DNA of 64,000 bases, from the NCBI RefSeq assembly GCF_900185645.1, contig NZ_FYAM01000002.1, positions 1-64,000 of the forward strand. The letters run 5' to 3'. The notes below the pieces were generated by a model. It did not search any database. It saw nothing but the letters and a program-made list of their open reading frames with translations, and was not told the DNA's origin. A program made the translations under genes and the position numbers. Positions 8,807-17,545 of this stretch are shown in pieces (position 1 is the stretch's first letter; every line of letters starts with the position of its first letter). The stretch is from Clostridium sp. BSD9I1 (lineage in GTDB: Bacteria > Bacillota > Clostridia > Clostridiales > Clostridiaceae).

Positions 8807-8902
8807 CCTTGTTAAGCTTATCTCAATCTCACTATTAAATTATAATATAGTGTTGTATATTTTTATAATAATTATTCTTTATGCTACATAAGAAATCTTT
8901 AT
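8807..8902 (-). promoter_or_regulatory. LysR-type promoter of the taurine-type ABC operon
   Basis: An ATAA-N7-TTAT box (8888-8902), TATAAT (8839-8844), GATTGAGA (8821-8828) and TTAACAAGG (8807-8815) repeat the arrangement at 5660-5754. The box to -10 distance is identical (8888 minus 8844 equals 5740 minus 5696). The divergent LysR gene begins at 9022, so its product is the likely activator. The gene-free stretch 8619-9021 is explained by this promoter, the leader terminator and the LysR promoter. Confidence 0.7.
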
Positions 8903-9021
8903 ACACTAACTTTATCTCCTAAAATACTTCTATGTTTTATTTATTTTTATATAAAGTAGTGATACAATATAATGTACTATAATATATAAGAATTATTTTT
9001 AACTTTGAACGAGGTGAGATT

Positions 9022-9912
9022 ATGAATCTTGAACATCTCCAAGCATTTTATGAAACTGTAAAATATAACAGTATCTCAAAGGCAGCCGAGTCCCTTCACC
9101 TTACTCAACCAGGACTTAGTATGCAACTTAAAAATCTAGAAAAAGAGTTTGGAGCAAGACTTTTAACCCGAAGCAATAAAGGCGTGGAACTAACTGAAGA
9201 GGGCAAAGTTGTATTTAACTATGCTGATACTATTTTATCTATTAAAGGGAATATTGAAAGAGACCTGAAAAATTTACAAAAAGATACTCCTAAACTTATG
9301 GTTACCTCTTGCAAAAGCGTAGGTGAGTACGCTCTTCCTTGCAGCATTTATACATTTAAAAAACTTCATAAAGAAGTAGATATAGATATGAAAGTTGTAA
9401 ATTCTACTGAAGTGATACAAAATTTACATGATCACACTATTAATATTGGCATTATTCAAGATGAGCCACTATCAGATGATATAGACATAAAAAAGATAAT
9501 TTCAGATGAGTTGATCTTAGTTGGAAAAAGCTACAATGCTAAAAAAACAATTTCCATAGAAGAGCTAAAAAAGCTACCCTTAATTCTAAGAGAAAAAACT
9601 TCAAATACTAGATATCTTGTTGATGCAGCATTAAAGAAAAAAGGAGTTAGCATCAAGGATTTAAATGTTATATACGATTTAAATTCTCCCGAAGCTATTA
9701 AATCTTCTATTTCTGCAGGAAATGGATTTTCTTTTTTACCAAGATTAATCCTTCGAAAAGAATTAAAGCAAGGTATAATTCAGTCAATTGAGGTAGAAGG
9801 GATTAAAATCAACTTTAATTATAATATTGCTTATAGGAAAAACTATACATTTACTGAGTACGAACAAAAATTTGTAGATTTTATCACTTCTAACAAAAAA
9901 GGATTTTGCTAA
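9022..9912 (+). CDS. LysR-family transcriptional regulator
   Basis: The 296-residue protein begins with the LysR winged helix: LEHLQAFYETVKYNSISKAAESLHLTQPGLSMQLKNLE, where SKAAESLHLTQPGLS is the recognition segment. A linker helix and a type-2 periplasmic-binding effector domain follow. The effector domain contains SCKSVGEYALP and ISAGNGFSFLPRLILRKEL. It resembles CysL/CysB-type regulators of sulfur assimilation, but the effector cannot be read from sequence. It is divergent from the taurine-type ABC operon and has GAGGTG upstream of the ATG. The shared ATAA-N7-TTAT boxes suggest that it controls that operon and the reductase operon. Confidence 0.9.
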   Translation: MNLEHLQAFYETVKYNSISKAAESLHLTQPGLSMQLKNLEKEFGARLLTRSNKGVELTEEGKVVFNYADTILSIKGNIERDLKNLQKDTPKLMVTSCKSVGEYALPCSIYTFKKLHKEVDIDMKVVNSTEVIQNLHDHTINIGIIQDEPLSDDIDIKKIISDELILVGKSYNAKKTISIEELKKLPLILREKTSNTRYLVDAALKKKGVSIKDLNVIYDLNSPEAIKSSISAGNGFSFLPRLILRKELKQGIIQSIEVEGIKINFNYNIAYRKNYTFTEYEQKFVDFITSNKKGFC

Positions 9913-9942
9913 TATAGGAAGAATATATATTCTTCCTATATT
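9911..9942. terminator. palindrome between convergent genes
   Basis: A perfect inverted repeat (AATATAGGAAGAA with TTCTTCCTATATT) covers the stop codons of both the LysR gene and the convergent YeeE gene. No good T-run follows on either side, so terminator function is probable but not certain. Confidence 0.5.
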
Positions 9943-10463
9943 AAAAATCTAGTTATAATTTTAGTTCCTACCCAAGCTCCTAAGGTCACAAAAATCCAAA
10001 AAAACCAGGCGTGTAGTGAAAAGGATGGAATCCCACTAAAGAAACTTCCTATATTGCATCCACCTGCAATTCTAGCACCATATCCCATAACAATACCTCC
10101 AATAAGAGCAAATATGACTTGCTTCTTATCCTTAACCTTTTTCCACTTAAATTGAGATGCTAATAATGTAGCAATTAAAGAGCCTACAACTACTGCAACA
10201 TCCAAAATCACATGCTTATTAATGAATATACTATGACTTGCAATTATATCTTCATAGTCACTTCTAAAATAACTAAAATAGTCCCATTTAAAAGGTTCCA
10301 ATCCAACCCATTCTAAAATCCCAGCACTCCACAGTAAAAATCCACTAGTTACATGCCAAGTCATACCACTTACAGCTAATAAGATTACATTTATTAATCC
10401 AAGTAAGATTCCCCCAACCCAATATGGCCAAGGTTTTCTTAACCACTTCACAACAGAATCCAT
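9936..10463 (-). CDS. YeeE/YedE family half-transporter (C-terminal-like)
   Basis: The 175-residue protein has about four helices and a conserved AGGCNIGSFFSGIPSFSLHAWFFW segment near residues 130-155. That is the Cys-containing pore motif of the C-terminal half of YeeE/TsuA proteins. It is the third gene of an operon read leftward (11426 to 9936), with a second half-length YeeE protein and a TusA protein. The two half-proteins together equal one full-length transporter, so a heteromeric channel is a reasonable inference. Confidence 0.82.
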   Translation of the reverse strand: MDSVVKWLRKPWPYWVGGILLGLINVILLAVSGMTWHVTSGFLLWSAGILEWVGLEPFKWDYFSYFRSDYEDIIASHSIFINKHVILDVAVVVGSLIATLLASQFKWKKVKDKKQVIFALIGGIVMGYGARIAGGCNIGSFFSGIPSFSLHAWFFWIFVTLGAWVGTKIITRFLI

Positions 10464-10481
10464 TTTTCCCCTCCTATGTTT

Positions 10482-10706
10482 TCATGGCTTTTGAATATAT
10501 ACTTCAAAATCTCCATATTCCAATTCAACAACTTTTACTGGGTAATTATTTTGCTCCCCCCATTCTTCTACAATAGCTCCAACACAACTTTGATCAGATT
10601 TTAAGACTAAAATATCTCCAGACTTCATTGTTTTTAATTCTCTTATTGCCTTAATCAAAGGAACAGGACATGCTTCATACAAACAATCAAGTTCTTTCAC
10701 TTCCAT
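10482..10706 (-). CDS. TusA-family sulfur carrier protein
   Basis: The 74-residue protein has the TusA/SirA signature, with CPVPL at residues 13-17; Cys13 would carry the persulfide sulfur. The rest matches the small alpha-beta fold of the family (LVLKSDQSCVGAIVEEWGEQ and a C-terminal strand). GGAGG precedes the ATG by seven bases. It lies between the two YeeE half-transporters, an arrangement in which the imported sulfur would be handed to TusA in the cytoplasm. That coupling is inferred from context. Confidence 0.9.
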   Translation of the reverse strand: MEVKELDCLYEACPVPLIKAIRELKTMKSGDILVLKSDQSCVGAIVEEWGEQNNYPVKVVELEYGDFEVYIQKP

Positions 10707-10733
10707 ATTAATTCCTCCAAAACCTATCTTTTA

Positions 10734-11426
10734 CTATTTGTTTTCATATTTACACGCAATCTTATACAGCATTGTTAAAATAGTCATTTGTATTATAACC
10801 ACAACTTTTAAATCCACATATTCTGGAAAATAAATTACCTTTGTATTTTTAATAATGCGTTCATACCAGAACGGATAATCGCGAATTCCAAGAGCACTTC
10901 CAATGAAGAATCCTAATAAAACAATCCATTGCAGCGCATGACCTTCCCCAATCCTCATAAGTACTCCTGATCCACATCCTCCCGCAATAGTCATGCCAAT
11001 TCCAAATAAAAAAGCTCCAATCATAATATGAATTCCTACCGAGCTTACAAAACCAGGGATATATGTATAATCAATAACATCACCTTTTAAATATAAATAT
11101 TGAATTATGGCAAATCCTAAAGTACTTATCATCATTCCAAGAAGCATTGCTTTCAACAATTTTACATTACCAATTAATAAAGGATCTCTAATGGCTGCGG
11201 AAAAACAAAATCTAGAATATCTTAAAACAATTCCAATTGAAATACCTAAAATCCAATATGCAATATATTCATGATTAAGTTTCCAAAGAATTATACAAAT
11301 AATTATTGCAATTATAAATATTATAATTGCATAAGGAATTTGATTTTTTTTCTTACTACCTTCTTTTGTACGTTTTTGTATTAATATATCCATTTCATTT
11401 GCCAAAGTATCACCCTCCTTTAACAT
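10734..11426 (-). CDS. YeeE/YedE family half-transporter (N-terminal-like)
   Basis: The 230-residue protein has a charged cytoplasmic N-terminus (residues 1-25) and about six helices. It carries the family motifs RFCFSAAIRDP (about residues 71-81) and GGCGSGVLMRIGEG (about residues 148-161), which include conserved Cys residues. It is the first gene of the YeeE-TusA-YeeE operon. A possible -10 TATAAT lies at 11456-11461 but no convincing -35 is visible. The probable role is sulfur-compound import together with the protein at 9936-10463. Confidence 0.82.
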   Translation of the reverse strand: MLKEGDTLANEMDILIQKRTKEGSKKKNQIPYAIIIFIIAIIICIILWKLNHEYIAYWILGISIGIVLRYSRFCFSAAIRDPLLIGNVKLLKAMLLGMMISTLGFAIIQYLYLKGDVIDYTYIPGFVSSVGIHIMIGAFLFGIGMTIAGGCGSGVLMRIGEGHALQWIVLLGFFIGSALGIRDYPFWYERIIKNTKVIYFPEYVDLKVVVIIQMTILTMLYKIACKYENK

Positions 11427-11461
11427 TGTAATTTCACCGAAATTCTACATCACATATTATA

Positions 11462-11533
11462 TCAAAAAAATAATGCAAATAATGACAGTTACCTATAAAG
11501 TTAAAGAATCAACTTCATATAGACAACTGTCAT
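11462..11533 (-). terminator. hairpin terminator after the 108-aa gene
   Basis: ATGACAGTT (11525-11533 on the minus strand) pairs with AACTGTCAT (11482-11490). Further imperfect pairing runs inside the loop (CTATA and AAGTT tracts). A run of Ts (11465-11471) follows on the minus strand. It lies 15 nt after the stop codon at 11548 and just upstream of the YeeE-TusA-YeeE operon. Confidence 0.65.
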
Positions 11534-11547
11534 CATTTATAAAAACA

Positions 11548-11874
11548 TTATTTAATACCCTTCATGTTTCCTTTAAGTGCCTTTACACGACCGTTTACAT
11601 AATTCATCAATTCGCGCTTATCATCCTTCACACTGTTAGGAGCATTGGACACTATATTAATAAGATCTAATCTATTCATCTTCACGTCTTCAGCAATTTT
11701 ATAAGCTAAACACCTATTTTTTACTTTCCAGTAGGTATTATTAAACTCTACCGCTTGTCTTTTGTTATAGTATCCTTTTTCTACGCCAAATTCAAATAAA
11801 TCAGCAGCTACTTCTAATTCCTCTAAATCTTGAACTTCTAGAGTTTCATTAATAAGATCTTGAAAGTTCTTCAT
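11548..11874 (-). CDS. hypothetical cytoplasmic protein
   Basis: This 108-residue, charged, probably all-helical protein has no signal peptide or membrane segment. It begins MKNFQDLINETLEVQDLEELEVAADLFEFGVEKGYY and ends in a basic KALKGNMKGIK tail. I do not recognise a family. Acidic helices at the N-terminus and a basic C-terminus might suggest a nucleic-acid or protein adaptor, but nothing in the sequence proves it. It is a single-gene unit with its own terminator. Confidence 0.6.
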   Translation of the reverse strand: MKNFQDLINETLEVQDLEELEVAADLFEFGVEKGYYNKRQAVEFNNTYWKVKNRCLAYKIAEDVKMNRLDLINIVSNAPNSVKDDKRELMNYVNGRVKALKGNMKGIK

Positions 11875-11966
11875 TATAGCACCCTTTCTTTCATTATGTA
11901 ATAATATTTTGCGCTTTTGCTCCTCATAATATACTTAGTATATTATTTTTCCATAGTATAAACTTG

Positions 11967-11998
11967 AAAAAACCTGAAGACTTATCTTCAGGTTTTTA
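11967..11998 (-). terminator. cold-shock gene terminator
   Basis: AAAACCTGAAGA and its complement TCTTCAGGTTTT form a 12-bp stem with a 4-nt loop. A T-run follows on the minus strand, 14 nt after the csp stop codon. Confidence 0.92.
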
Positions 11999-12011
11999 TT
12001 ATTTTAACAAA

Positions 12012-12209
12012 TTAAAGTATTGTTATATCTTCAGCTTGAGGACCTTTTGCTCCATCAACAACATTAAAAGATACTTTCTGTCCTTCTTCTAAAGTCTTGA
12101 ATCCTTCTTTGTTGATTTGTGAAAAGTGAGCAAATACGTCATTTCCCTCTTCTGTAGTAATAAATCCAAATCCTTTTTCTCCATTAAACCATTTTACTGT
12201 ACCAGTCAT
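12012..12209 (-). CDS. csp: cold-shock protein, CspA family
   Basis: The 65-residue protein is a complete cold-shock domain. It has [21 protein letters not shown] (RNP1 KGFGFI, residues 13-18) and the RNP2 segment DVFAHFS (about residues 24-30), and ends in the usual [10 protein letters not shown]-type strand. It binds single-stranded RNA or DNA as an RNA chaperone. It is transcribed alone, with a promoter at 12330-12357 and a leader of about 110 nt, as is usual for csp genes. The paralogue cannot be specified. Confidence 0.96.
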   Translation of the reverse strand: MTGTVKWFNGEKGFGFITTEEGNDVFAHFSQINKEGFKTLEEGQKVSFNVVDGAKGPQAEDITIL

Positions 12210-12329
12210 TATTTCTTACCTCCGAAACTTCTATTCCTTTAATTCTTTATAAAAAGTAAATTACAAACAATTTTTTTCATAAAAATGTTTATTTAGTAAA
12301 TCATTACTTCTGAATTAAGGTTCTATATT

Positions 12330-12357
12330 AGTATATACCATATTAAAAATTTTTCAA
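12330..12357 (-). promoter_or_regulatory. csp promoter
   Basis: On the minus strand TTGAAA (12352-12357) and TATACT (12330-12335) are separated by 16 nt. The predicted start gives a long 5' leader of ~110 nt, a feature of cold-shock genes. Confidence 0.6.
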
Positions 12358-12363
12358 GTGTTT

Positions 12364-12385
12364 TTTGATAAATATATTTATCAAA
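12364..12385. other. 22-nt AT-rich perfect palindrome
   Basis: TTGATAAATATATTTATCAA plus one further matching base on each side lies just upstream of the csp -35 and 34 nt after the RNase J stop codon. No T-run follows. It may be an operator or a weak terminator of rnj. Confidence 0.4.
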
Positions 12386-12418
12386 TTACATATTTATTTT
12401 TAAAACCACCACATTAAT

Positions 12419-14083
12419 CTAAATTTCCATTATGATAGGCAAAATAATTGGTCTTCGTTTTGTTTTTTCATATAAAAATCTTTCTGTTGCACTTTTCATG
12501 TTACCTTTTAATACATACCATTCAATAACTTTATTTTCTAAGCAGCCACTAAGCTCTTTTTTGACAATTTCTTTTACTTCATTTATCAAAGCTTCTGATT
12601 CCTTTGCATACACAAATCCCCTAGTTATTACATCAGGACCTGCTATTATACTATAAGTTTCTCTTTCTAAAGTTACAACAATTGTAAGCATTCCATCTTC
12701 GGCTAAGTGCTTTCTATCTCTAAGAACTATATTGCCAACGTCTCCTACTCCAAGTCCATCCACGAATACAGATCCTGTGTGAACCCTTCCGGATATTTTG
12801 GTTTCCTTATCTGATAGCTCTAAAACTTGACCTGTTTCTAAAGTAAATATTTGTTTTGCATCCATACCTAGTTTTTGGGCTAACTTTGCGTGATGTTTTA
12901 AATGCCTATATTCGCCATGAACTGGCATAAAGTACTTAGGATGAACCAAAGTATGAACAAGCTTTAATTCTTCTTGGTATGCATGCCCTGATACATGTAC
13001 TTCTTCTAAATCATCATAAATTACCTCTGCGCCCTTTCTAAACAACTCATTAATTACTCTAGATATAAACTTTTCGTTGCCTGGAATTGGAGATGCAGAG
13101 ATGATAAATAAATCCTTTGGTTCAATTTTAATTTTTCTATGATTTGAAAAAGCTATTCTAGCTAGCGCTGCCATAGATTCTCCTTGGCTTCCTGTGGTTA
13201 TTATAGTTATTTTTTCATTAGTATAATTTTTAACTTCATCTAGAGTTATCATAGATCCTTCTGGAATATGTAAGTATCCAAGTTCCATAGCTACCTTTGA
13301 TACATTTTCCATACTTCTCCCACTAAAGGTTACTTTTCTCCCATATTCAACGGATGCATCCACTATTTGCTGCATTCTATGAATATTAGAGGCAAATGTT
13401 GCCACTATTACTCTTCCTTCTGCATTTACAAAAACTCTATTAAAGGTTTCTCCTATAGACTTTTCTGAAATTGTATGTCCAATACGCTCTACATTTGTAC
13501 TATCAGCCATTAAAAGAAGTACTCCCTCTTTTCCTAAAGTTGAAATACGCTCTAAATCCATTACTTTGCCATCAATAGGCGTGTAATCTATTTTAAAATC
13601 ACCAGTGTGCAATATAACCCCAATAGGTGTATGAATAGCAAGAGCACAGGAATCTGCTATACTATGAGTTACTCTAATAAATTCAATGCTTAAATTTTCT
13701 AGCTTTATTATGTCAGAAGTATTTACTACGTTAAGCTGACAATCTGAAATCAATGCATGTTCTTCTAATTTAGTTCTAATCATACCTAATGTTAAATTTG
13801 TACCATAAATAGGCGCATTTAACTGTTTTAAAATATAAGGAAGTGAACCTATATGATCCTCATGACCATGAGTTATAAAAAAACCCTTTACCTTTTCCTT
13901 ATTATTTAGTAAATAAGTTATATCTGGAATCACTAAATCTACACCATACATATCTTCGTCTGGGAACGCTATACCACAGTCTATAACAATAATTTCATCT
14001 TTATATTCAATTGCTGTTATATTTTTGCCTATTTCCCCAAGCCCTCCCAAGGGAATAACCCTTACACTATCTTCATTTTTCAC
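12419..14083 (-). CDS. rnj: ribonuclease J
   Basis: The 554-residue protein belongs to the beta-CASP metallo-beta-lactamase family. It starts VIPLGGLGEIGKN and has the zinc motif HGHEDHIGSLPY near residues 74-85. Further metal residues lie in THSIADSCA and HTGDFKID. The beta-CASP part carries TTGSQGESMAAL and SASPIPGNE, and a C-terminal PVHGEYRHL segment is present. RNase J has 5'-3' exonuclease and endonuclease activity in mRNA decay and rRNA maturation. The length is that of RnjA/RnjB. It is upstream of csp and followed by no clear terminator. Confidence 0.95.
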   Translation of the reverse strand: MKNEDSVRVIPLGGLGEIGKNITAIEYKDEIIVIDCGIAFPDEDMYGVDLVIPDITYLLNNKEKVKGFFITHGHEDHIGSLPYILKQLNAPIYGTNLTLGMIRTKLEEHALISDCQLNVVNTSDIIKLENLSIEFIRVTHSIADSCALAIHTPIGVILHTGDFKIDYTPIDGKVMDLERISTLGKEGVLLLMADSTNVERIGHTISEKSIGETFNRVFVNAEGRVIVATFASNIHRMQQIVDASVEYGRKVTFSGRSMENVSKVAMELGYLHIPEGSMITLDEVKNYTNEKITIITTGSQGESMAALARIAFSNHRKIKIEPKDLFIISASPIPGNEKFISRVINELFRKGAEVIYDDLEEVHVSGHAYQEELKLVHTLVHPKYFMPVHGEYRHLKHHAKLAQKLGMDAKQIFTLETGQVLELSDKETKISGRVHTGSVFVDGLGVGDVGNIVLRDRKHLAEDGMLTIVVTLERETYSIIAGPDVITRGFVYAKESEALINEVKEIVKKELSGCLENKVIEWYVLKGNMKSATERFLYEKTKRRPIILPIIMEI

Positions 14084-14118
14084 TTAATCACCTCATTCAC
14101 TTAAAAACTTATTTAATT

Positions 14119-14481
14119 TTAATGGCTATGCTCACCATGGCAAGCACAAGTAGTTTCCTTATTAACTAGATCACCTTGTAAATATTTCTGCATGATATCC
14201 TCAATCTTTCCTGATGCACCTTTTACAACTCCTAATCCCTTTTCTTCTAAAGCATTGTATGCATTTTCTCCCATACCACCTGCAATAACTACTGAAACTC
14301 CCTCATTTTCAAGAAGATCTGCTAACCCCTCATGGTTATGCTGCAAGCCTTCTGTAGAAACTTCTTTAGTATGAATAACTTTATTTTCTCTACCCTGATC
14401 AATATCTACAATAGCAAAGCATGTGCTTCTTCCGAAGTGCTGATTTAACATTTCTCCATCTTTAGGTAATGCTATTTTCAT
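14119..14481 (-). CDS. NifX/NifB-type Fe-Mo cofactor domain protein
   Basis: The 120-residue protein has the dinitrogenase iron-molybdenum cofactor-binding fold (PF02579). MKIALPKDGEMLNQHFGRSTCF at the start and VVIAGGMGENAYNALEEKGLGV in the middle are typical. A His/Cys-rich tail, CACHGEHSH, could bind metal. Such stand-alone proteins occur widely in anaerobes without nitrogenase and their function is generally unknown; Fe-S or metal handling is inferred. It lies 35 nt upstream of rnj on the same strand. Confidence 0.85.
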   Translation of the reverse strand: MKIALPKDGEMLNQHFGRSTCFAIVDIDQGRENKVIHTKEVSTEGLQHNHEGLADLLENEGVSVVIAGGMGENAYNALEEKGLGVVKGASGKIEDIMQKYLQGDLVNKETTCACHGEHSH

Positions 14482-14562
14482 TTAAATTCACCTCATATTT
14501 AAAATTTATTTTCTAAATATAATTATTCTCATTTTTAAATATAATATTACATTAATAAAAAT

Positions 14563-14604
14563 AAAAAAATAAACCTTAAGATTTCTCTAAAGGTTTATTT
14601 TTTT
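14563..14604 (-). terminator. terminator of the DUF1846 gene
   Basis: A 15-nt stem (AAAAAAATAAACCTT at 14563-14577 with 14590-14604) starts immediately after the stop codon at 14606 and is followed by a long T-rich tail on the minus strand. Confidence 0.9.
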
Positions 14605-14605
14605 A

Positions 14606-16114
14606 TTACATATTATAATAAAGACTTTCTGAAGCATATACAGGGTCACAAGTTATATCTATCCCAAGCTTTCTAAAGGTTTGTTCATCATTTCCGCTTA
14701 TGATAGCAGTTGAATGAGCCTGACATCCTTTAAGCATTGATAATTTCTCCATAGCTACTTGTGCTGTTGGATTTGTAACAGCACATATGCTAAGTGCCAT
14801 TAGGATTTCTTCAGCATCTAAAGATGTACTTCTATTACCTAGTGTTTTTGATTTTAAATTTGTAATTGGTTCTAATACAACTGGTGAAATAAGATGTATT
14901 TCATCAGATATATTCCCAAGATATTTTATAGCATTTAAAACTACAGCAGCAGTTGCATCCATAAGTTCTGAGCCTTTACCTGTAATTATTGTACCATCAT
15001 TAAGCTCTAAAGCTACCACTGGACAAACATCATTTTTATCAGCAGTTTCTTTTAGCTTAGAAGAATATTCTCTTGATGGTATAACTACTTTTCTATCCTC
15101 AGGTTTTAAATTAACCTCTTCCATAATAAGCTTTATTCTTTCAAAAGTTTCCTTATCTAAGTAACCCTTTTTGTATTCACAACTTGTTTTAAAGTATCTT
15201 CTAATTATTTCTTGTTTAGAAGCTTCCTTAACAACTTCATCATTAACTATTCCAAAACCTACTCGATTAACTCCCATATCAGTTGGGGATTTGTACATAG
15301 ACTCCTTGCCAGTTATTTTTTCTATTATCTTCTTAAGAACTGGAAATAATTCTAGGTCACGATTATAATTTACAGACATCTCATTGTAAGCTTCAAGATG
15401 GAAAGAGTCTATCATATTCACATCTTTTAAATCTACTGTTGCTGCTTCATAAGCTATATTTAAAGGATGCTTTAAAGGAACGTTCCATACTGGGAATGTT
15501 TCAAATTTTGAATATCCTGCAACTCTACCTCTTTTGTTTTCATGATAAAGCTGGCTTAAACAAGTTCCAAGTTTTCCGCTTCCTGGTCCTGGTGCTGTTA
15601 CAACAACTATAGGCTTCGAAGTTTCAATATATGGGTTTGCTCCATATCCTTCGTCACTTACAATTGTATTAACATCTGTAGGATATCCCTTAGTTGGAGC
15701 ATGTTTATATACTTTTATTCCTCTACGTTCAAGCTTGTTTATGAATACAGTTGCAGCTGGTTGGTTTTCATATCTTGTTATTACAACACTATTTACATCT
15801 AGCTCATAGCCCCTAAGCTCATCGATAAGTCTTAAAACATCCATATCATAAGTGATGCCAAAATCTCCCCTTATCTTGTTTCTTTCAATATCTCCTGCAT
15901 ATACGCAAATAACTATTTCCGCTTTTTCTCTTAATTTATGTAGTAATTTAATTTTTACATTTTCATCATATCCTGGTAAAACTCTTTTTGCATGAAAATC
16001 TTGTAAAAGCTTTCCACCAAACTCTAAATATAATTTATCATAATTATTAACTCTTTCTAAAATATATTTAGATTGTTCTTCTAAATACTTCCTATTATCA
16101 AATCCAATATTCAT
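14606..16114 (-). CDS. DUF1846 (UPF0371) family protein
   Basis: The 502-residue protein matches the DUF1846 family throughout, from [21 protein letters not shown] at the start to the conserved C-terminal region. A phosphate-binding-like loop reads [20 protein letters not shown] (about residues 172-191). Solved family structures are known, but the physiological reaction is not established; a nucleotide-binding enzyme is plausible from the loop. The length is full. It is a single-gene unit with its own terminator. No neighbour explains its role. Confidence 0.88.
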   Translation of the reverse strand: MNIGFDNRKYLEEQSKYILERVNNYDKLYLEFGGKLLQDFHAKRVLPGYDENVKIKLLHKLREKAEIVICVYAGDIERNKIRGDFGITYDMDVLRLIDELRGYELDVNSVVITRYENQPAATVFINKLERRGIKVYKHAPTKGYPTDVNTIVSDEGYGANPYIETSKPIVVVTAPGPGSGKLGTCLSQLYHENKRGRVAGYSKFETFPVWNVPLKHPLNIAYEAATVDLKDVNMIDSFHLEAYNEMSVNYNRDLELFPVLKKIIEKITGKESMYKSPTDMGVNRVGFGIVNDEVVKEASKQEIIRRYFKTSCEYKKGYLDKETFERIKLIMEEVNLKPEDRKVVIPSREYSSKLKETADKNDVCPVVALELNDGTIITGKGSELMDATAAVVLNAIKYLGNISDEIHLISPVVLEPITNLKSKTLGNRSTSLDAEEILMALSICAVTNPTAQVAMEKLSMLKGCQAHSTAIISGNDEQTFRKLGIDITCDPVYASESLYYNM

Positions 16115-16360
16115 TTTTAACGCCTCACTATCTATAATAATTATTTAACTATTTGGTGATTGATATAATTTAGTAAATAGCAACAATTAATTCGTATTTA
16201 CGACATTTTATTATGACATAAAACTTAATTAAAGTAAATAGAATGAGGAAAATTACTGTGTATTTTTTTATTAATTAAATATAAAAATAATCAATTATAG
16301 ATGTTTTTATGCCAAAACCATATTTTAATAGATACTGATTAATAAATAACCTCTAGCACT

Positions 16361-16402
16361 AAAAAAGTTGAGGATAGCAATTTATGCTATCCTCAACTTT
16401 TT
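16361..16402 (-). terminator. terminator of the acyl-CoA dehydrogenase gene
   Basis: A perfect ~19-bp stem (AGTTGAGGATAGCA core) with a 5-nt ATTTA loop is flanked by A6 and T7. It begins directly after the stop codon at 16403. Confidence 0.95.
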
Positions 16403-17545
16403 TTACTTAAATATGTCTCCACTTATAATTAATTTTTGAATTTCATTTGTTCCTTCATATATTTGAGTTATCTTTGCGTCTCTCATCATTCTTTCAACAT
16501 GATACTCTCTCATAAAACCATTTCCGCCCATCATTTGAACAGCTTCAACAGTTACATGCATAGCTGCATCGGTGCATGCAAGTTTTGCCTTTGCAGCTGA
16601 AACTGAATAAGGTTTTCCTTCATACTTATCTATTGCTGCTTTATAAAGTAAATATTTTGCTTGTTCTATTTCTAAAGCTAAGTCAGCCATCTTAAAAGCT
16701 AATGCTTGATTTTTGCATATTGGTTTTCCAAATTGAACTCTTTGTTTCATATATTCTTTTGCCATATCAAAAGCACCTTCAGCTATTCCAAGTCCCTGCG
16801 CAGCTACTCCAATTCTTCCTCCGTCAAGAGTTTTCATAGCAACCTTAAATCCTTGTCCTTCTGCTCCACCAAGTAGATTTTCCACTGGAACTTTTACATT
16901 GTCAAATATAAGCTCTGCAACTTGTGCTGCTCTTATTCCGCACTTATTTTCAAGTTTTCCTATTGTAAATCCTTCATATCCCTTTTCTAATATAAATGCT
17001 GACAGTCCCTTTACGCCCTTAGTTCTATCAGTCATAGCATATACTACAAAAACATCTGCTAAAGGAGCATTTGTTATGAAGCATTTTGAGCCATTTAATA
17101 TATAATAATCTCCTTCTCTCACTGCAGTTGTAATAGCATTTGCAGCATCTGAACCTGCATTAGGTTCAGTAAGTCCAAAGGAGCCTAATTTTTTACCTGA
17201 AAGCAAATCTGGAAGATATTTTTTCTTTTGCTCTTCACTGCCACCATTCATTATTGAGCCGCAACATAAAGATGTAGTAACAGAATAACTAATACCTAAT
17301 GATCCATCTATCTTAGAAATTTCTTCAACAGCTAGTGCATAGGATAAATAATCTCCGCCAACTCCACCATATTCTTCTGCATAAGGTAGTCCCAAGAATC
17401 CCATCTGCCCTATCTTTTTATAAGCTTCTAATGGAAATCTACTATTTTCATCATTTTCTATTACCTGTGGTAATAATTCTTTCTGCGCAAAATCTCTAGC
17501 CGTCTTTTGAATCATTAATTGATTTTCATTTAGTTCAAAATTCAT
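16403..17545 (-). CDS. acyl-CoA dehydrogenase, short-chain (butyryl-CoA type)
   Basis: The 380-residue protein has the complete acyl-CoA dehydrogenase fold, with FGLTEPNAGSDA (FAD/substrate loop) and GSKCFITNA. The C-terminal QMMGGNGFMREYHVERMMRDAKITQIYEGTNEIQ motif is present, in which the Glu of YEGTNEIQ is the catalytic base. It closely resembles clostridial butyryl-CoA dehydrogenases and oxidises or forms crotonyl-CoA/butyryl-CoA pairs. Unlike bcd of the central butyrate operon it has no etfBA, crotonase or thiolase neighbours, so it may be a paralogue for other acyl-CoAs. The start at 17545 has a GGGGG ribosome-binding site 8 nt upstream; an ATG two codons earlier is too close to it. Confidence 0.92.
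   Translation of the reverse strand: MNFELNENQLMIQKTARDFAQKELLPQVIENDENSRFPLEAYKKIGQMGFLGLPYAEEYGGVGGDYLSYALAVEEISKIDGSLGISYSVTTSLCCGSIMNGGSEEQKKKYLPDLLSGKKLGSFGLTEPNAGSDAANAITTAVREGDYYILNGSKCFITNAPLADVFVVYAMTDRTKGVKGLSAFILEKGYEGFTIGKLENKCGIRAAQVAELIFDNVKVPVENLLGGAEGQGFKVAMKTLDGGRIGVAAQGLGIAEGAFDMAKEYMKQRVQFGKPICKNQALAFKMADLALEIEQAKYLLYKAAIDKYEGKPYSVSAAKAKLACTDAAMHVTVEAVQMMGGNGFMREYHVERMMRDAKITQIYEGTNEIQKLIISGDIFK

Noticed and set aside
8746-8846. SAM (S-box) riboswitch in the leader of the taurine-type ABC operon
   Set aside because: The conserved S-box core (AGAGAGGTGGAGGGA-type and GGCAACC-type segments) is absent. Only a generic terminator is seen.
11473-11670. 65-residue plus-strand frame
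   Set aside because: It begins in the terminator hairpin and overlaps the minus-strand 108-aa gene; no ribosome-binding site.
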